64,000 nt of DNA. Source: Muribaculaceae bacterium. GTDB lineage: Bacteria > Bacteroidota > Bacteroidia > Bacteroidales > Muribaculaceae. Below, one piece after another: positions 17,825 to 26,345 of the stretch; the stretch's first letter is position 1; every line of letters starts with the position of its first letter. The notes beneath the pieces are model-generated. The model did not search any database, was not told where the DNA came from, and saw nothing but the letters and a program-made list of their open reading frames with translations. Both the position numbers and the translations under genes were made by a program. The stretch is taken from assembly GCA_022510405.1 (NCBI GenBank), contig JAFLTP010000012.1, forward strand, positions 1 to 64,000, given 5' to 3'.

Positions 17825-19033
17825 TCACTCGAAATTTGTTAGGAAATCAATAAGATTATAAGTATTAATACCTTTATAGGTGTTAGGGAAAGAATCATTC
17901 AGTGTGACTACAAATTTTTTATAATTGTCTTTTATCATCTCAAGGTTTCCAAATTCTCTTTTTATTGTATCATCTTCAGTAATTGTCATAGCTACCTGAA
18001 TATATGAGATTTCGCTGTTTTTTTCAGCTATAAAGTCTATTTCGACACCTTTCACCAACTGCCCTATCTTAACTTTATAGCCATGAATCAAAAGGTGGTT
18101 AAAAACAGCATTCTCAATCAAACCTGACAAGTCGTTTGGTTTAAAACCAACAATGGCATTTCTAATACCTAAATCTTCATAATAGTATTTCTCGCCGATT
18201 TCCAAAAATCTTTTACCTTCCACATCCCAGCGACGACATTGAGTGATAATATAAGCTTCGGATATATATTGGATATAATTTTGTACACCGGAAACACTAA
18301 TTTGTATTTTTTGTGATTTCAAATAATCTGAAATTCTTTTTGCAGAAAAAATTTGTCCCACATTGTCAGCCAAAAAAAGCATTAATCTTTTCAAGAAATC
18401 ATTATTACGGATCGAATGTCGTGACACGATATCTCTATAGACAATGGCATTCATAATTCCATCAATATATTCCGACCATGTAGAGCGCTCCGGAAGATTT
18501 TTTAAATATGGTAAACCACCATATTGCAAGTACCACATTAAAGTGTCCTTTGAAGGAAGTAAGGAATGAAATTGTAAAAACTCATTATAAGAAAGAGGAT
18601 GAACCGGTATTTCGATACTTCTCCCGGCCAAACGGGAGGCAATCTCGGAAGAAAGCATTGAAGAGTTGCTCCCTGTAATATAAATATCAATATTATCTTG
18701 AAGGGCAAATGATCTAATCACTCTGTCGAAATCATTAATTTCCTGCACCTCATCAATGAAAATATAATTTTTATCAGCAGGTAAAAGTCTAATTGAGATT
18801 TCATCAAAAAGATTCTTAGCATCCTTTATATGAGTAAAAGCAAAATCTTCAAGATTAATGTTTATAATATTGGCTTGGGGATTATTTTCCTTAATATAAT
18901 CAGCAATATATTTTAAGATATAACTTTTTCCTACACGTCTTTGACCCGTTAAAATTTTAATTAAATTTTTTCCTATATAACTTTTCAGTTTGTCCGTGTA
19001 TAAAGGACGGTCAATAATTTTAATTTCTTCCAT
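17825..19033 (-). CDS. ATP-binding protein, AAA_14/DUF4143 family
   Basis: A 402-residue cytoplasmic ATPase. Walker A is LTGQRRVGKSY (about 28-38), Walker B YIFIDEVQ (about 91-98), and a sensor-like ITGSNSSML follows. The C-terminal half is the DUF4143 domain, with a winged-helix stretch (about 230-270) and a restriction-endonuclease-like end (VEIDFIAEK). These ATPases are widespread in Bacteroidales and their role is unclear. The gene interrupts the pectin locus and has its own repeat-rich upstream region, so it was probably inserted there and is regulated separately. Confidence 0.88.
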   Translation of the reverse strand: MEEIKIIDRPLYTDKLKSYIGKNLIKILTGQRRVGKSYILKYIADYIKENNPQANIININLEDFAFTHIKDAKNLFDEISIRLLPADKNYIFIDEVQEINDFDRVIRSFALQDNIDIYITGSNSSMLSSEIASRLAGRSIEIPVHPLSYNEFLQFHSLLPSKDTLMWYLQYGGLPYLKNLPERSTWSEYIDGIMNAIVYRDIVSRHSIRNNDFLKRLMLFLADNVGQIFSAKRISDYLKSQKIQISVSGVQNYIQYISEAYIITQCRRWDVEGKRFLEIGEKYYYEDLGIRNAIVGFKPNDLSGLIENAVFNHLLIHGYKVKIGQLVKGVEIDFIAEKNSEISYIQVAMTITEDDTIKREFGNLEMIKDNYKKFVVTLNDSFPNTYKGINTYNLIDFLTNFE

Positions 19034-19037
19034 AAAT

Positions 19038-19126
19038 AAAACTTTTCACAAAAATAGGAAAAGTTTCATTTATATACAAAACTTTTTCTCAAAAACAAGA
19101 AAGTTTCATTTATAGACAAAACTTTT
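19038..19126 (-). promoter_or_regulatory. iterated inverted repeats upstream of the ATPase gene
   Basis: A ~40-nt unit is repeated two and a half times. The first contains AAACTTTTC (19039-19047) and its exact complement GAAAAGTTT (19058-19066). The second has ACTTTTTCT and AGAAAGTTT (19081-19106) and a third half-unit ends near 19126. Each unit is followed by CATTTATA. It sits 5 bp from the start codon, where a repressor site or mRNA hairpins would control the gene. Confidence 0.6.
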
Positions 19127-19150
19127 TATTTAAAGTGGAAAGACTTATCA

Positions 19151-19181
19151 TAAAAAAGGCGACCATTGAAATGGTCGCCTT
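19151..19181 (-). terminator. terminator of the SusC-SusD operon
   Basis: Arms AAGGCGACCAT (19156-19166) and ATGGTCGCCTT (19071+100 to 19181) are perfect 11-bp complements around a TGAA tetraloop. On the minus strand the stem is followed by six T, a strong intrinsic terminator 32 bp past the stop of the 323-residue protein. Confidence 0.85.
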
Positions 19182-19212
19182 CTTAAGATTATTATCAAAT
19201 GATAATAGAAAA

Positions 19213-20184
19213 TTATTTGCGGATGAATTTCTTACCGTTCTTGATAACGATACCTTTGTAGTCATTATTAACTTTTTGACCCATTACATTGTAAACTGGA
19301 GCGTTTACATCATAAGAGTCAGCAGCGATAGATTCAACACCAGCACCTTCACCAAATGTTACAGCAGGAAGTGTATCAGTAGCAACATAAGTTACAACAG
19401 GTTGTTCATCACTTTCAGTTAAAACGAACGGACCCATGCCAGCCTTTGAACCAAGAGCAGAAACATAGTAAGTGTTACCGGCAGCTACATTGAACATCAA
19501 GAAACCAGTTTCCTGAGCTTCAAATTTTTCAGGCATACCAACCACTTTCCAAGGGAAATTAGGTTTAACAGCATCTGTTCCAAGTTCACCACCAGCACCT
19601 ACAAAATATGAGTATTTAGGAGTTTCATCTTCATAAAATTCTAATTCATGACCCGGAAGTACATAATCTTCGAAGTCAATTAGATAATACTCATCGTGAG
19701 GAAGAGTATAATAGATAGTAGTTTCACCGTTAGAATAACCAAGAGTATAAGACAACGGACCATCTACATCCTCAAAAACAACATATTGTTTGTTAGGATT
19801 CATTTTACAGAAGATAGTCAACCAACCGTCAGCTGCTGGAGTGATTGCGAAAACTGCACCTGCAGACATAACACCATCAGCATAGTTAGAGAAAGTAGGA
19901 TTAGTGTCACCTACTGCACCATTTCCAAGAGTTAACTCTACGTCTCCAACTACTACGTTCTTATAAGAACCGCTTGCACCTGTAATTCCCCAGTTGTCAT
20001 TATAAGCCATAGCGATAGTACCAGCATCACCTTCTGCAAAAACTGTACCACCTTCAATAGCAACTTTACCTTCTGATGAAAGACCGGCATCTGCCAAAGA
20101 TTCTTCAGTAGGCTCAGTTACCAACTGAGCGTTTGCCATCAAACCAAGGATAGCAAATGAACCAAGAAGTAATGTTTTCTTCAT
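19213..20184 (-). CDS. secreted beta-rich protein with sorting-like tail, function unknown
   Basis: A 323-residue protein with a clear signal peptide (1-19, ending ANAQ). The body is rich in Gly, Val and aromatic residues and reads as one or two beta sandwiches; I recognise no catalytic motif. The last 30 residues, VYNVMGQKVNNDYKGIVIKN then GKKFIRK, look like a type A sorting domain of type IX secretion. It is the last gene of the SusC-SusD-lipoprotein operon, just before a strong terminator, so it probably binds or presents pectic glycan at the surface. That role is inferred from position. Confidence 0.8.
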   Translation of the reverse strand: MKKTLLLGSFAILGLMANAQLVTEPTEESLADAGLSSEGKVAIEGGTVFAEGDAGTIAMAYNDNWGITGASGSYKNVVVGDVELTLGNGAVGDTNPTFSNYADGVMSAGAVFAITPAADGWLTIFCKMNPNKQYVVFEDVDGPLSYTLGYSNGETTIYYTLPHDEYYLIDFEDYVLPGHELEFYEDETPKYSYFVGAGGELGTDAVKPNFPWKVVGMPEKFEAQETGFLMFNVAAGNTYYVSALGSKAGMGPFVLTESDEQPVVTYVATDTLPAVTFGEGAGVESIAADSYDVNAPVYNVMGQKVNNDYKGIVIKNGKKFIRK

Positions 20185-20219
20185 GTTTGTTAAATTAATT
20201 AATTAGTTAATAGATTTGT

Positions 20220-20275
20220 TTATTTTTGCGGTGGCAGGATAGAGAGCCTACCACCGCATTTTTTTTATTGTTTAT
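20220..20275. terminator. hairpin between the lipoprotein and the secreted protein
   Basis: TGCGGTGGCAG and CTACCACCGCA pair with one mismatch around a 10-nt loop (about 20233-20263). The T-run follows on the plus strand, not on the minus strand of the operon, so on the operon transcript it is more likely a processing or attenuating stem that lowers expression of the last gene. Confidence 0.5.
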
Positions 20276-20750
20276 TTCCTGAGAAAGAATAATTATAGGT
20301 AGTTGTCTTTCTACCATCTCTAACAGATTTTGTGTAATACATCTTAGCAACCCCATCTGTACTTACATTCCCATAGAATGTGGTTCCGAATGGATTCGAA
20401 GCAGTTTGATTCCAGTAGGTGAAATCACCGGAACTTAAGATAGTAATATTACAAACTGAAGTGGTCTTATCATCAAGGCCCAAATCAATCCCTTCGGCAG
20501 TAAGAGTCATTACTGATACATTATTTCCGTAATTTTCACTATCAACCGAGAAAGTTATAGAACCTTTACCTGTTTCTACCTCATCCGTTCCATCAATTAC
20601 ACGAGTCCACTCCCCAATATAAGTACCGGCAACAAGTTTCTCAGCATTATCCAATGGACCCGGATCCGGTAATTCGTCCTTATTGTCGCAAGAAGTCATT
20701 CCGACTGCCAATGCAACGCTTAAGAAAAAATATTTATATATAGCTTTCAT
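20265..20750 (-). CDS. small surface lipoprotein downstream of SusD
   Basis: A 161-residue lipoprotein with a signal peptide and lipobox MTSC (Cys21), then an Asp/Pro-rich linker (DELPDPGPLD) typical of surface-exposed Bacteroidota lipoproteins. The body, from AGTYIGEW to the end, is all-beta with alternating Thr and aromatics, reminiscent of lipocalin-like domains. It lies 19 bp after susD. In such operons the third gene often encodes a surface glycan-binding protein; this one is shorter than usual and the role is inferred. Confidence 0.8.
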   Translation of the reverse strand: MKAIYKYFFLSVALAVGMTSCDNKDELPDPGPLDNAEKLVAGTYIGEWTRVIDGTDEVETGKGSITFSVDSENYGNNVSVMTLTAEGIDLGLDDKTTSVCNITILSSGDFTYWNQTASNPFGTTFYGNVSTDGVAKMYYTKSVRDGRKTTTYNYSFSGNKQ

Positions 20751-20769
20751 TATAAATTAAATTTAAATA

Positions 20770-22614
20770 TTAATAGCCAGGATTCTGATCAGCACTTGAT
20801 ATAGCAGTATTATTGTCAATCTCAGCTTGAGGAATGGGTCTATACCACTTTATCTCACCCTGTGCGTTAGCCATTTTGCTCACTTCATTCATGAAACGGC
20901 TGAATTCGAGGTTATATCTAACAAGTTGTTTTGTACGACGAAGATCGAAATAACGGGTTCTTTCCGCGTAACATTCACGAGCTCTTTCATCAAGAACAAG
21001 GTCAAGAGGAACAAAAGTAAAGTTCAGGCTTGTAGTATAAGGAGCCTCGTAAGCACCGAAAGAAGAAAGTTGCGGAGCACCTGCTCTTTTTCTAACATCG
21101 TTAATATATTTAAGAGAGGAAGCTTCATCACCTGCGAGAAGATAAGCCTCAGCTGCAACAAGATACATTTCGCTTACATGGAGCAAAGGAATATCACGAT
21201 AATCTTGACTACCGGTTACAGCGCCACAAGTGGGATCATCATATTTGGTAACTGTAGTACCGTTATTAGCTGCCTCAACGATAAAGTCGGTGTAAGGAAC
21301 TGTAGTAGCAGTTGGCATTGAACCATCAGCTTTGAAGAACCATTGAGTCACTTCAGTTCCTGTAATGATAGCAGCAAAAGGAAGGTTAACGCCATAAGTG
21401 TTTGTAGCAAAAGATTTAGCCTGACCATTAGCAACTAATTGACGGATATCAGCTTCAGCTTCTTCCTTTGTTGTTTCCGGCGCATAGAATCTTAAAGCAA
21501 CTGGAAGAGTCTTTTGCACATCTTCAGGTTGGTTGTACCATGCCATGTAACCCAATTCCCAATTAGCATTTCCACCGTCGTCTTTAGGTGCATTGTACAT
21601 AGTAGTCATAAATGTACCTTCGAAACGTGTGTCGCCCTTTTCAAAAAGACTTGCAGATTTTGCAGAAGCAACATTAGTACCACCGGAACCGGTACCTTTA
21701 AGTCCGGATTGAACACAGTTACCGAAATAAGCGATATAGTTGTTCATTAAAGAGTGTCCTCCTGTTGATTTATCACCGGGATAACCGTTTCTATCATATT
21801 GAGCAGAGAAAATCTCTTCTTCATTACCTTCGTTCCACCAAGCCCATTTGTCAGCGAAAGACATTGTAAGCTGGATTCCGTTTATAGCCTTTTCAGCCCA
21901 TTGAGCAGCTTGACGGAAACGGTCAGTACTTTTTACTGAATAAGTACCTTTGGCAGCATCAATAAGTTCTGTATCAAGGTCCCAAGCGGCAGCAAGAGCA
22001 ATCTTTGCTGCTATAGCGGCTACAGCTTGCTTGCTTGCACTACCCTCATGATTCTGTGCCGGTAGGGAGGAATTATTGTAAAGGTCGGTACATTCCTCAA
22101 GAAGAATAGGATAAAGTTCTTCAAGAGGCATACGAGGATAATCACGATTAGCATCCTGGATGTAATAATCTACATACGGAACAGCTCCGAATTGTTGGGT
22201 CATGTAATAATAACCGAAAACACGTAGGAACCTTCCTTCAGCTATCAGATCCTGATCATCTTGCATGCCACCATAATAAATCATAGCATTGGCTTTATTA
22301 ATACCGCCATCCACATTTTTATAATAATCAGCTACAGTACCATTGTCCGGAGTAGTCTGAAACATGGAGAAAGTACCATCGTCAGCAGCACGAGGATTGA
22401 TGAACAAGTCAGCAGCCTGATCGAGTAGATCTACTTGAGTAGCTACATATCTTATGGCATCATATGCCACAGGACGTAAATCTTCCGGATTTCCGGAGAA
22501 ATAAGACTCGGCATCTTGAGGGTTGGAAAGATTTCTCGGATCAAGAAAATCCTTACACCCTGTCAAAGAAAGTGTTGCACCGAGCAATAATATGGAATAT
22601 AATATTTTTTTCAT
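20770..22614 (-). CDS. SusD/RagB-family outer-membrane lipoprotein
   Basis: A 614-residue SusD-like protein with a lipobox LTGC (Cys20). The N-terminal CKDFLDPRNLSNPQDAESYF and the TPR-type helices (VFGYYYMTQQFGAVPYVDYY region, split around residue 135) are typical, as are RKRAGAPQL and the C-terminal EIKWYRPIPQAEIDNN. It caps the SusC channel at the surface and hands glycan to it. The gene follows susC by 34 bp. Given the surrounding enzymes the ligand is very probably a pectic oligosaccharide. Confidence 0.93.
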   Translation of the reverse strand: MKKILYSILLLGATLSLTGCKDFLDPRNLSNPQDAESYFSGNPEDLRPVAYDAIRYVATQVDLLDQAADLFINPRAADDGTFSMFQTTPDNGTVADYYKNVDGGINKANAMIYYGGMQDDQDLIAEGRFLRVFGYYYMTQQFGAVPYVDYYIQDANRDYPRMPLEELYPILLEECTDLYNNSSLPAQNHEGSASKQAVAAIAAKIALAAAWDLDTELIDAAKGTYSVKSTDRFRQAAQWAEKAINGIQLTMSFADKWAWWNEGNEEEIFSAQYDRNGYPGDKSTGGHSLMNNYIAYFGNCVQSGLKGTGSGGTNVASAKSASLFEKGDTRFEGTFMTTMYNAPKDDGGNANWELGYMAWYNQPEDVQKTLPVALRFYAPETTKEEAEADIRQLVANGQAKSFATNTYGVNLPFAAIITGTEVTQWFFKADGSMPTATTVPYTDFIVEAANNGTTVTKYDDPTCGAVTGSQDYRDIPLLHVSEMYLVAAEAYLLAGDEASSLKYINDVRKRAGAPQLSSFGAYEAPYTTSLNFTFVPLDLVLDERARECYAERTRYFDLRRTKQLVRYNLEFSRFMNEVSKMANAQGEIKWYRPIPQAEIDNNTAISSADQNPGY

Positions 22615-22648
22615 TTTAAATCCTTTCTTTAATAAAGTGATATGCTTT

Positions 22649-25600
22649 TTAGAAAGTGATATTTAAACCGAACTCGTAAGTGATAGTGCTCGGACCGTCA
22701 TTGCTACCGCTTGCATCGGCCCATTCAGGATCGAAACCTTTATACTTAGACCATACGAACGGATTAGTAACATTCACGTATACTCTGAGGTTGCTGCAAC
22801 CAAATTTCTCAGTAAGTTGAGGTGAGAAGTTATAACCGAGAGAAATATGTTGAACCTTCCAGAAAGATGCATCTGCTACACTACGACCTGAGAACTTAGT
22901 GTCTGTTGAAAGACCGAAATAAGTACCCGCGGGGCCAAGTCCATCATTACCACCGGCATTAACTACAGGCCAAGAACCATAATGTGTCTGAGTTTGATAA
23001 ACCGGATTAATAAGCGCACCGTCTGCTGTTATTCCATCAGCATCAAGAAGCATACCTGCAGGGATATAAGTATCCATCATGACTTTACCACGGCCACGGT
23101 CGTGCCAGTCGAAAGAGTCACCCGCCATGAAAGGAGAATAAACTTTATAACCTAACTTGGTATAGATAGAGAAACCGAAATCAATTGAACCACCCTTCTT
23201 TGGAAGACGATATTGGAGGTTTGAAGTAAGAGAACCTATAAGTTTCGGATTAGCGTTAAAGATTACACGGTCTTCATCGTTCCATTTACCGTCACCGTTG
23301 ACATCACGGATAATAGGTTGTCCTTCAGACTGACCGTAACAAATGTTATAGAAATCACATTCTCTCATAACAGAGCCCGGAGTAAGACCTTTATCTCTTG
23401 CAATCTGAGTATCAGGTACAGTCATATTACGGTCAGAAACGATACCATCCCAAGCGTAAGCGTAAACATTGTTCACGGGATATCCTACGAAAAGACAGCC
23501 TGCAGCATTGCTACCTATAATCTGATCTGAGACGCCATTGATTTGGAGTACCTTATTATCATTGTGTGAAAGATTTAAGGTAGTAGTCCAAGTCCAGTCA
23601 CGTGTATCGATATTTGTTGTTGTAATTGAGAATTCTATACCTGTGTTTCTAACAGAACCAACGTTGGTGGTCATGTTTCCGCCGCCAGCCTCGAGAGGAA
23701 GCTGAACGTTGTAAAGAAGGTCTTTAGATTTCTTTGTATACCATTCGATAGAACCTACGATACGGTTGTTGAGGAAACCATAATCGAGACCGATGTTGAA
23801 CTCATGAGAAGTTTCCCATTTGAGAGCACGATTAACAATACCTGAAGGATAGAAACCATCATAATAAGTACCGCCGAAGGGATAGAAATAATCAGTTGAG
23901 CTCAAACCAACAATTGTTGCATAATTACCGATACCTCGGTTATTACCTGTAACACCATAACTGAAACGGAGTTTGAGGTTGTTGAGCCACCATTTCTGCA
24001 AGAAAGCTTCTTCAGCGATGTTCCAACCGAGTGCAAATGACGGGAAGCAACCCCATTTGTTACCTTCGGCAAATTTGGAGGAACCGTCCCAACGAACAGT
24101 TGCAGTGGCGATGTATCTGTTTTTCCATGAATAATTGGCACGCAAAGCTATAGACTGCATACTGTTTTCAGAGAAAGAAGAAGTAACAGTTGATTCACCG
24201 CTTGTTCCTGTTCCCATATTCCACCAATCTGTACCTTCGATAGGATCTACAGCAGTTTGATAATAATTTTCTGAATTATTCTTCTGTGCAGAATAAAGGA
24301 ACATCGCATTGATAGAATTGTCACCGAATGTACGAACATAATTTAATATGTTGTCCCATACGAACCCATATGAAGTGTTGTTGGTAACATAAGCTGCACG
24401 CACTTCATCATCTACCCAAGTTTTACCGGTTGCCGGATTAGTGAAACCGACATATTCACCATTACGATAAGCTGTGTAAGTTGGAGAAATAGTCGACTTA
24501 AGAGTAAGACCGGGTATGATATTCAATTGCAAATAGATATTACCGAGCAAACGATAGGTCTTACGTTTTTGCACAGAATTCTTCATTCTGTCTAGCGGGT
24601 TGATGAAGTCGGAGAATTGGTTGTCATCAGTTCCAAGGGTAGTCTTGTTACCAGGGAAGTGAATAGTGTTACCTTCCTCATCATAAGGAATCATATAAGG
24701 ATTCACACGATAAGCCTGTTCAATGGCATTATTCGGAGCATATGAATTATTGATTTGTGCAGCATAAATATTAAATCCGGCATTGATTACCTTGTTTATT
24801 CTTGCATTCACAGCACCTTTAAAAGAGTAGTTAGACCTGCTATCGCCCTTATAAAGACCCTGTACGTTTTCATAACCGAGACCGAATTGATAATCAACAA
24901 ATTCGCTTGCACCTGAAACTGCAACATAATGGTTCTGTTGATGACCGTCACGAGTAACGAGACCGGGCCAATAAGTTGTAGCGTTATTAGCCAACATCTC
25001 TTTCATTACATAAGGTGAAGTAATATCGCTTGCAGTCTTTTGAAGTAAAGCCTGACCTAAACCCATGGAAGATGGCAACATACCATAAGTAGGTTGAGGA
25101 ATCCAATTATCCTGGCCGTTAACAGGTTGTGTAAATTTTCCGAAACGATAACGATACCATTGCGGACCATCCATGAAATCAGGCATACGGGTTGCGTGGC
25201 TAATACCATAGTATCCATCATAAGAGATAGTTGCTTGGGCACCTTTGTGAGCTCCGGCACCGCTCTTGGTAGTCACGAGAACAACACCTGCTGTTGCACG
25301 TGAACCGTAGATAGCAGTGGAAGAAGCGTCTTTAAGGATGTCTACACGTTCGATATCCTGGGGATTCAGGAATGAGATATCTGATGTTTCAACTCCGTCG
25401 ACTACATATAGAGGAGTAACGCTGGAGTTGATTGAGGACTTACCACGGATTTCAATTGAAATGTCACCGTTGGTACGACCGGTATTTTTTGTAATGTTTA
25501 CACCGGGTACGGAACCCTGGAGGCTTTCGAGCACAGATGCTGAACCTTTGGCGTTGATTTGTTGTGCATCGATAGTTGATACAGAACCGGTAAGGTCAGA

Positions 25601-25939
25601 TTTCTTGATCTGTCCATAACCTACAACCACGAGTTCATCGAGCGCCTTGGAGTTTTCAGCCATTGTCACATCGATTTTGGTGCGTCCGTTAACTTTTTCC
25701 TCAACGGTGTTGTAACCGATGTAAGAGAAAACAAGTTTACCATTTGATGGCACCATTCTAAGAGTATAGTTACCGTCAACATCGGTTGCGGCACCATTGG
25801 TAGTGCCCTCGACCATTACGGTAACACCGATAAGGGGTTCGCCTTCAGTATCGAACACGGTACCCGTGACATCGATATTTTGGGCAAACACAGGAATCGC
25901 CATAAAGAGGGCGAGCAGACTTAGGAACCTTTTTCTCAT
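22649..25939 (-). CDS. SusC/RagA-family TonB-dependent transporter
   Basis: A 1,096-residue outer-membrane importer of oligosaccharides. The chosen start (ATG at 25939) gives the signal peptide MRKRFLSLLALFMAIPVFAQ; an ATG 54 bp upstream is in frame but adds a non-signal extension. After it come the carboxypeptidase-like domain (TVFDTEGEPLIGVTV), the box DELVVVGYGQIKKSDLTG, the plug and a barrel ending in an aromatic-terminated strand (YEFGLNITF). It heads the operon with susD, the lipoprotein and the secreted protein. A consensus promoter lies about 165 bp upstream, leaving a long leader. Confidence 0.94.
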   Translation of the reverse strand: MRKRFLSLLALFMAIPVFAQNIDVTGTVFDTEGEPLIGVTVMVEGTTNGAATDVDGNYTLRMVPSNGKLVFSYIGYNTVEEKVNGRTKIDVTMAENSKALDELVVVGYGQIKKSDLTGSVSTIDAQQINAKGSASVLESLQGSVPGVNITKNTGRTNGDISIEIRGKSSINSSVTPLYVVDGVETSDISFLNPQDIERVDILKDASSTAIYGSRATAGVVLVTTKSGAGAHKGAQATISYDGYYGISHATRMPDFMDGPQWYRYRFGKFTQPVNGQDNWIPQPTYGMLPSSMGLGQALLQKTASDITSPYVMKEMLANNATTYWPGLVTRDGHQQNHYVAVSGASEFVDYQFGLGYENVQGLYKGDSRSNYSFKGAVNARINKVINAGFNIYAAQINNSYAPNNAIEQAYRVNPYMIPYDEEGNTIHFPGNKTTLGTDDNQFSDFINPLDRMKNSVQKRKTYRLLGNIYLQLNIIPGLTLKSTISPTYTAYRNGEYVGFTNPATGKTWVDDEVRAAYVTNNTSYGFVWDNILNYVRTFGDNSINAMFLYSAQKNNSENYYQTAVDPIEGTDWWNMGTGTSGESTVTSSFSENSMQSIALRANYSWKNRYIATATVRWDGSSKFAEGNKWGCFPSFALGWNIAEEAFLQKWWLNNLKLRFSYGVTGNNRGIGNYATIVGLSSTDYFYPFGGTYYDGFYPSGIVNRALKWETSHEFNIGLDYGFLNNRIVGSIEWYTKKSKDLLYNVQLPLEAGGGNMTTNVGSVRNTGIEFSITTTNIDTRDWTWTTTLNLSHNDNKVLQINGVSDQIIGSNAAGCLFVGYPVNNVYAYAWDGIVSDRNMTVPDTQIARDKGLTPGSVMRECDFYNICYGQSEGQPIIRDVNGDGKWNDEDRVIFNANPKLIGSLTSNLQYRLPKKGGSIDFGFSIYTKLGYKVYSPFMAGDSFDWHDRGRGKVMMDTYIPAGMLLDADGITADGALINPVYQTQTHYGSWPVVNAGGNDGLGPAGTYFGLSTDTKFSGRSVADASFWKVQHISLGYNFSPQLTEKFGCSNLRVYVNVTNPFVWSKYKGFDPEWADASGSNDGPSTITYEFGLNITF

Positions 25940-26104
25940 AGATGAGCGGTTGCCCGATCTCTGTCTTTTACAGATTAGATTACTTAAGGTCATGATTCAT
26001 GTGTATGATTAGTTGTTAGTTTTTCTTGTTAAATACGTGATACACAGTTCACGGTAAAAGCAATAGGCTAATGATTTAAAAATTACCTTTTTCGGTTTTC
26101 GGTG

Positions 26105-26135
26105 CAAATTTATTAATTCTTTTTAAAATACCAAA
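26105..26135 (-). promoter_or_regulatory. promoter of the SusC-SusD operon
   Basis: TTTG (26132-26135) and TAAATTTG (26105-26112) on the minus strand are separated by exactly 19 bp, matching the Bacteroidetes consensus. The leader to the susC ATG is about 160 nt, long enough to hold a regulatory structure. Confidence 0.7.
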
Positions 26136-26199
26136 AAAAAAATGACATAAACACAATAAGGGAGGAATGATAATTCAAATTTGGTGGAAAGGAACAGGT

Positions 26200-26345
26200 T
26201 TTTGGTATCCCTTTAGGGGGAATTAGAGAAAAGTCCCTCCCGTTAATGGGAAGAACTTTTCTTTAAGTTCTAATCCAAAAGATAAGAGGACATAGCATAA
26301 GTCCTTCCCATTTAAGGGACTTTGAAAAACTCCCTCCCGTTAGAG
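26200..26345. repeat. palindromic repeat cluster 3' of GH3
   Basis: Short imperfect palindromes built from TCCCGTTAATGGGAAG-like words fill the gap between the susC leader and the GH3 stop. They include CCCGTTAATGGG near 26239-26250, AGAACTT/AAGTTCT at 26252-26271, AAGTCC/GGACTT at 26299-26322, and a final CCCTCCCGTTAGAGCAGGG that overlaps the GH3 stop codon. The same family lies on the other side of GH3 at 28528-28668. No coding sequence is seen between 25940 and 26339. Confidence 0.7.
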
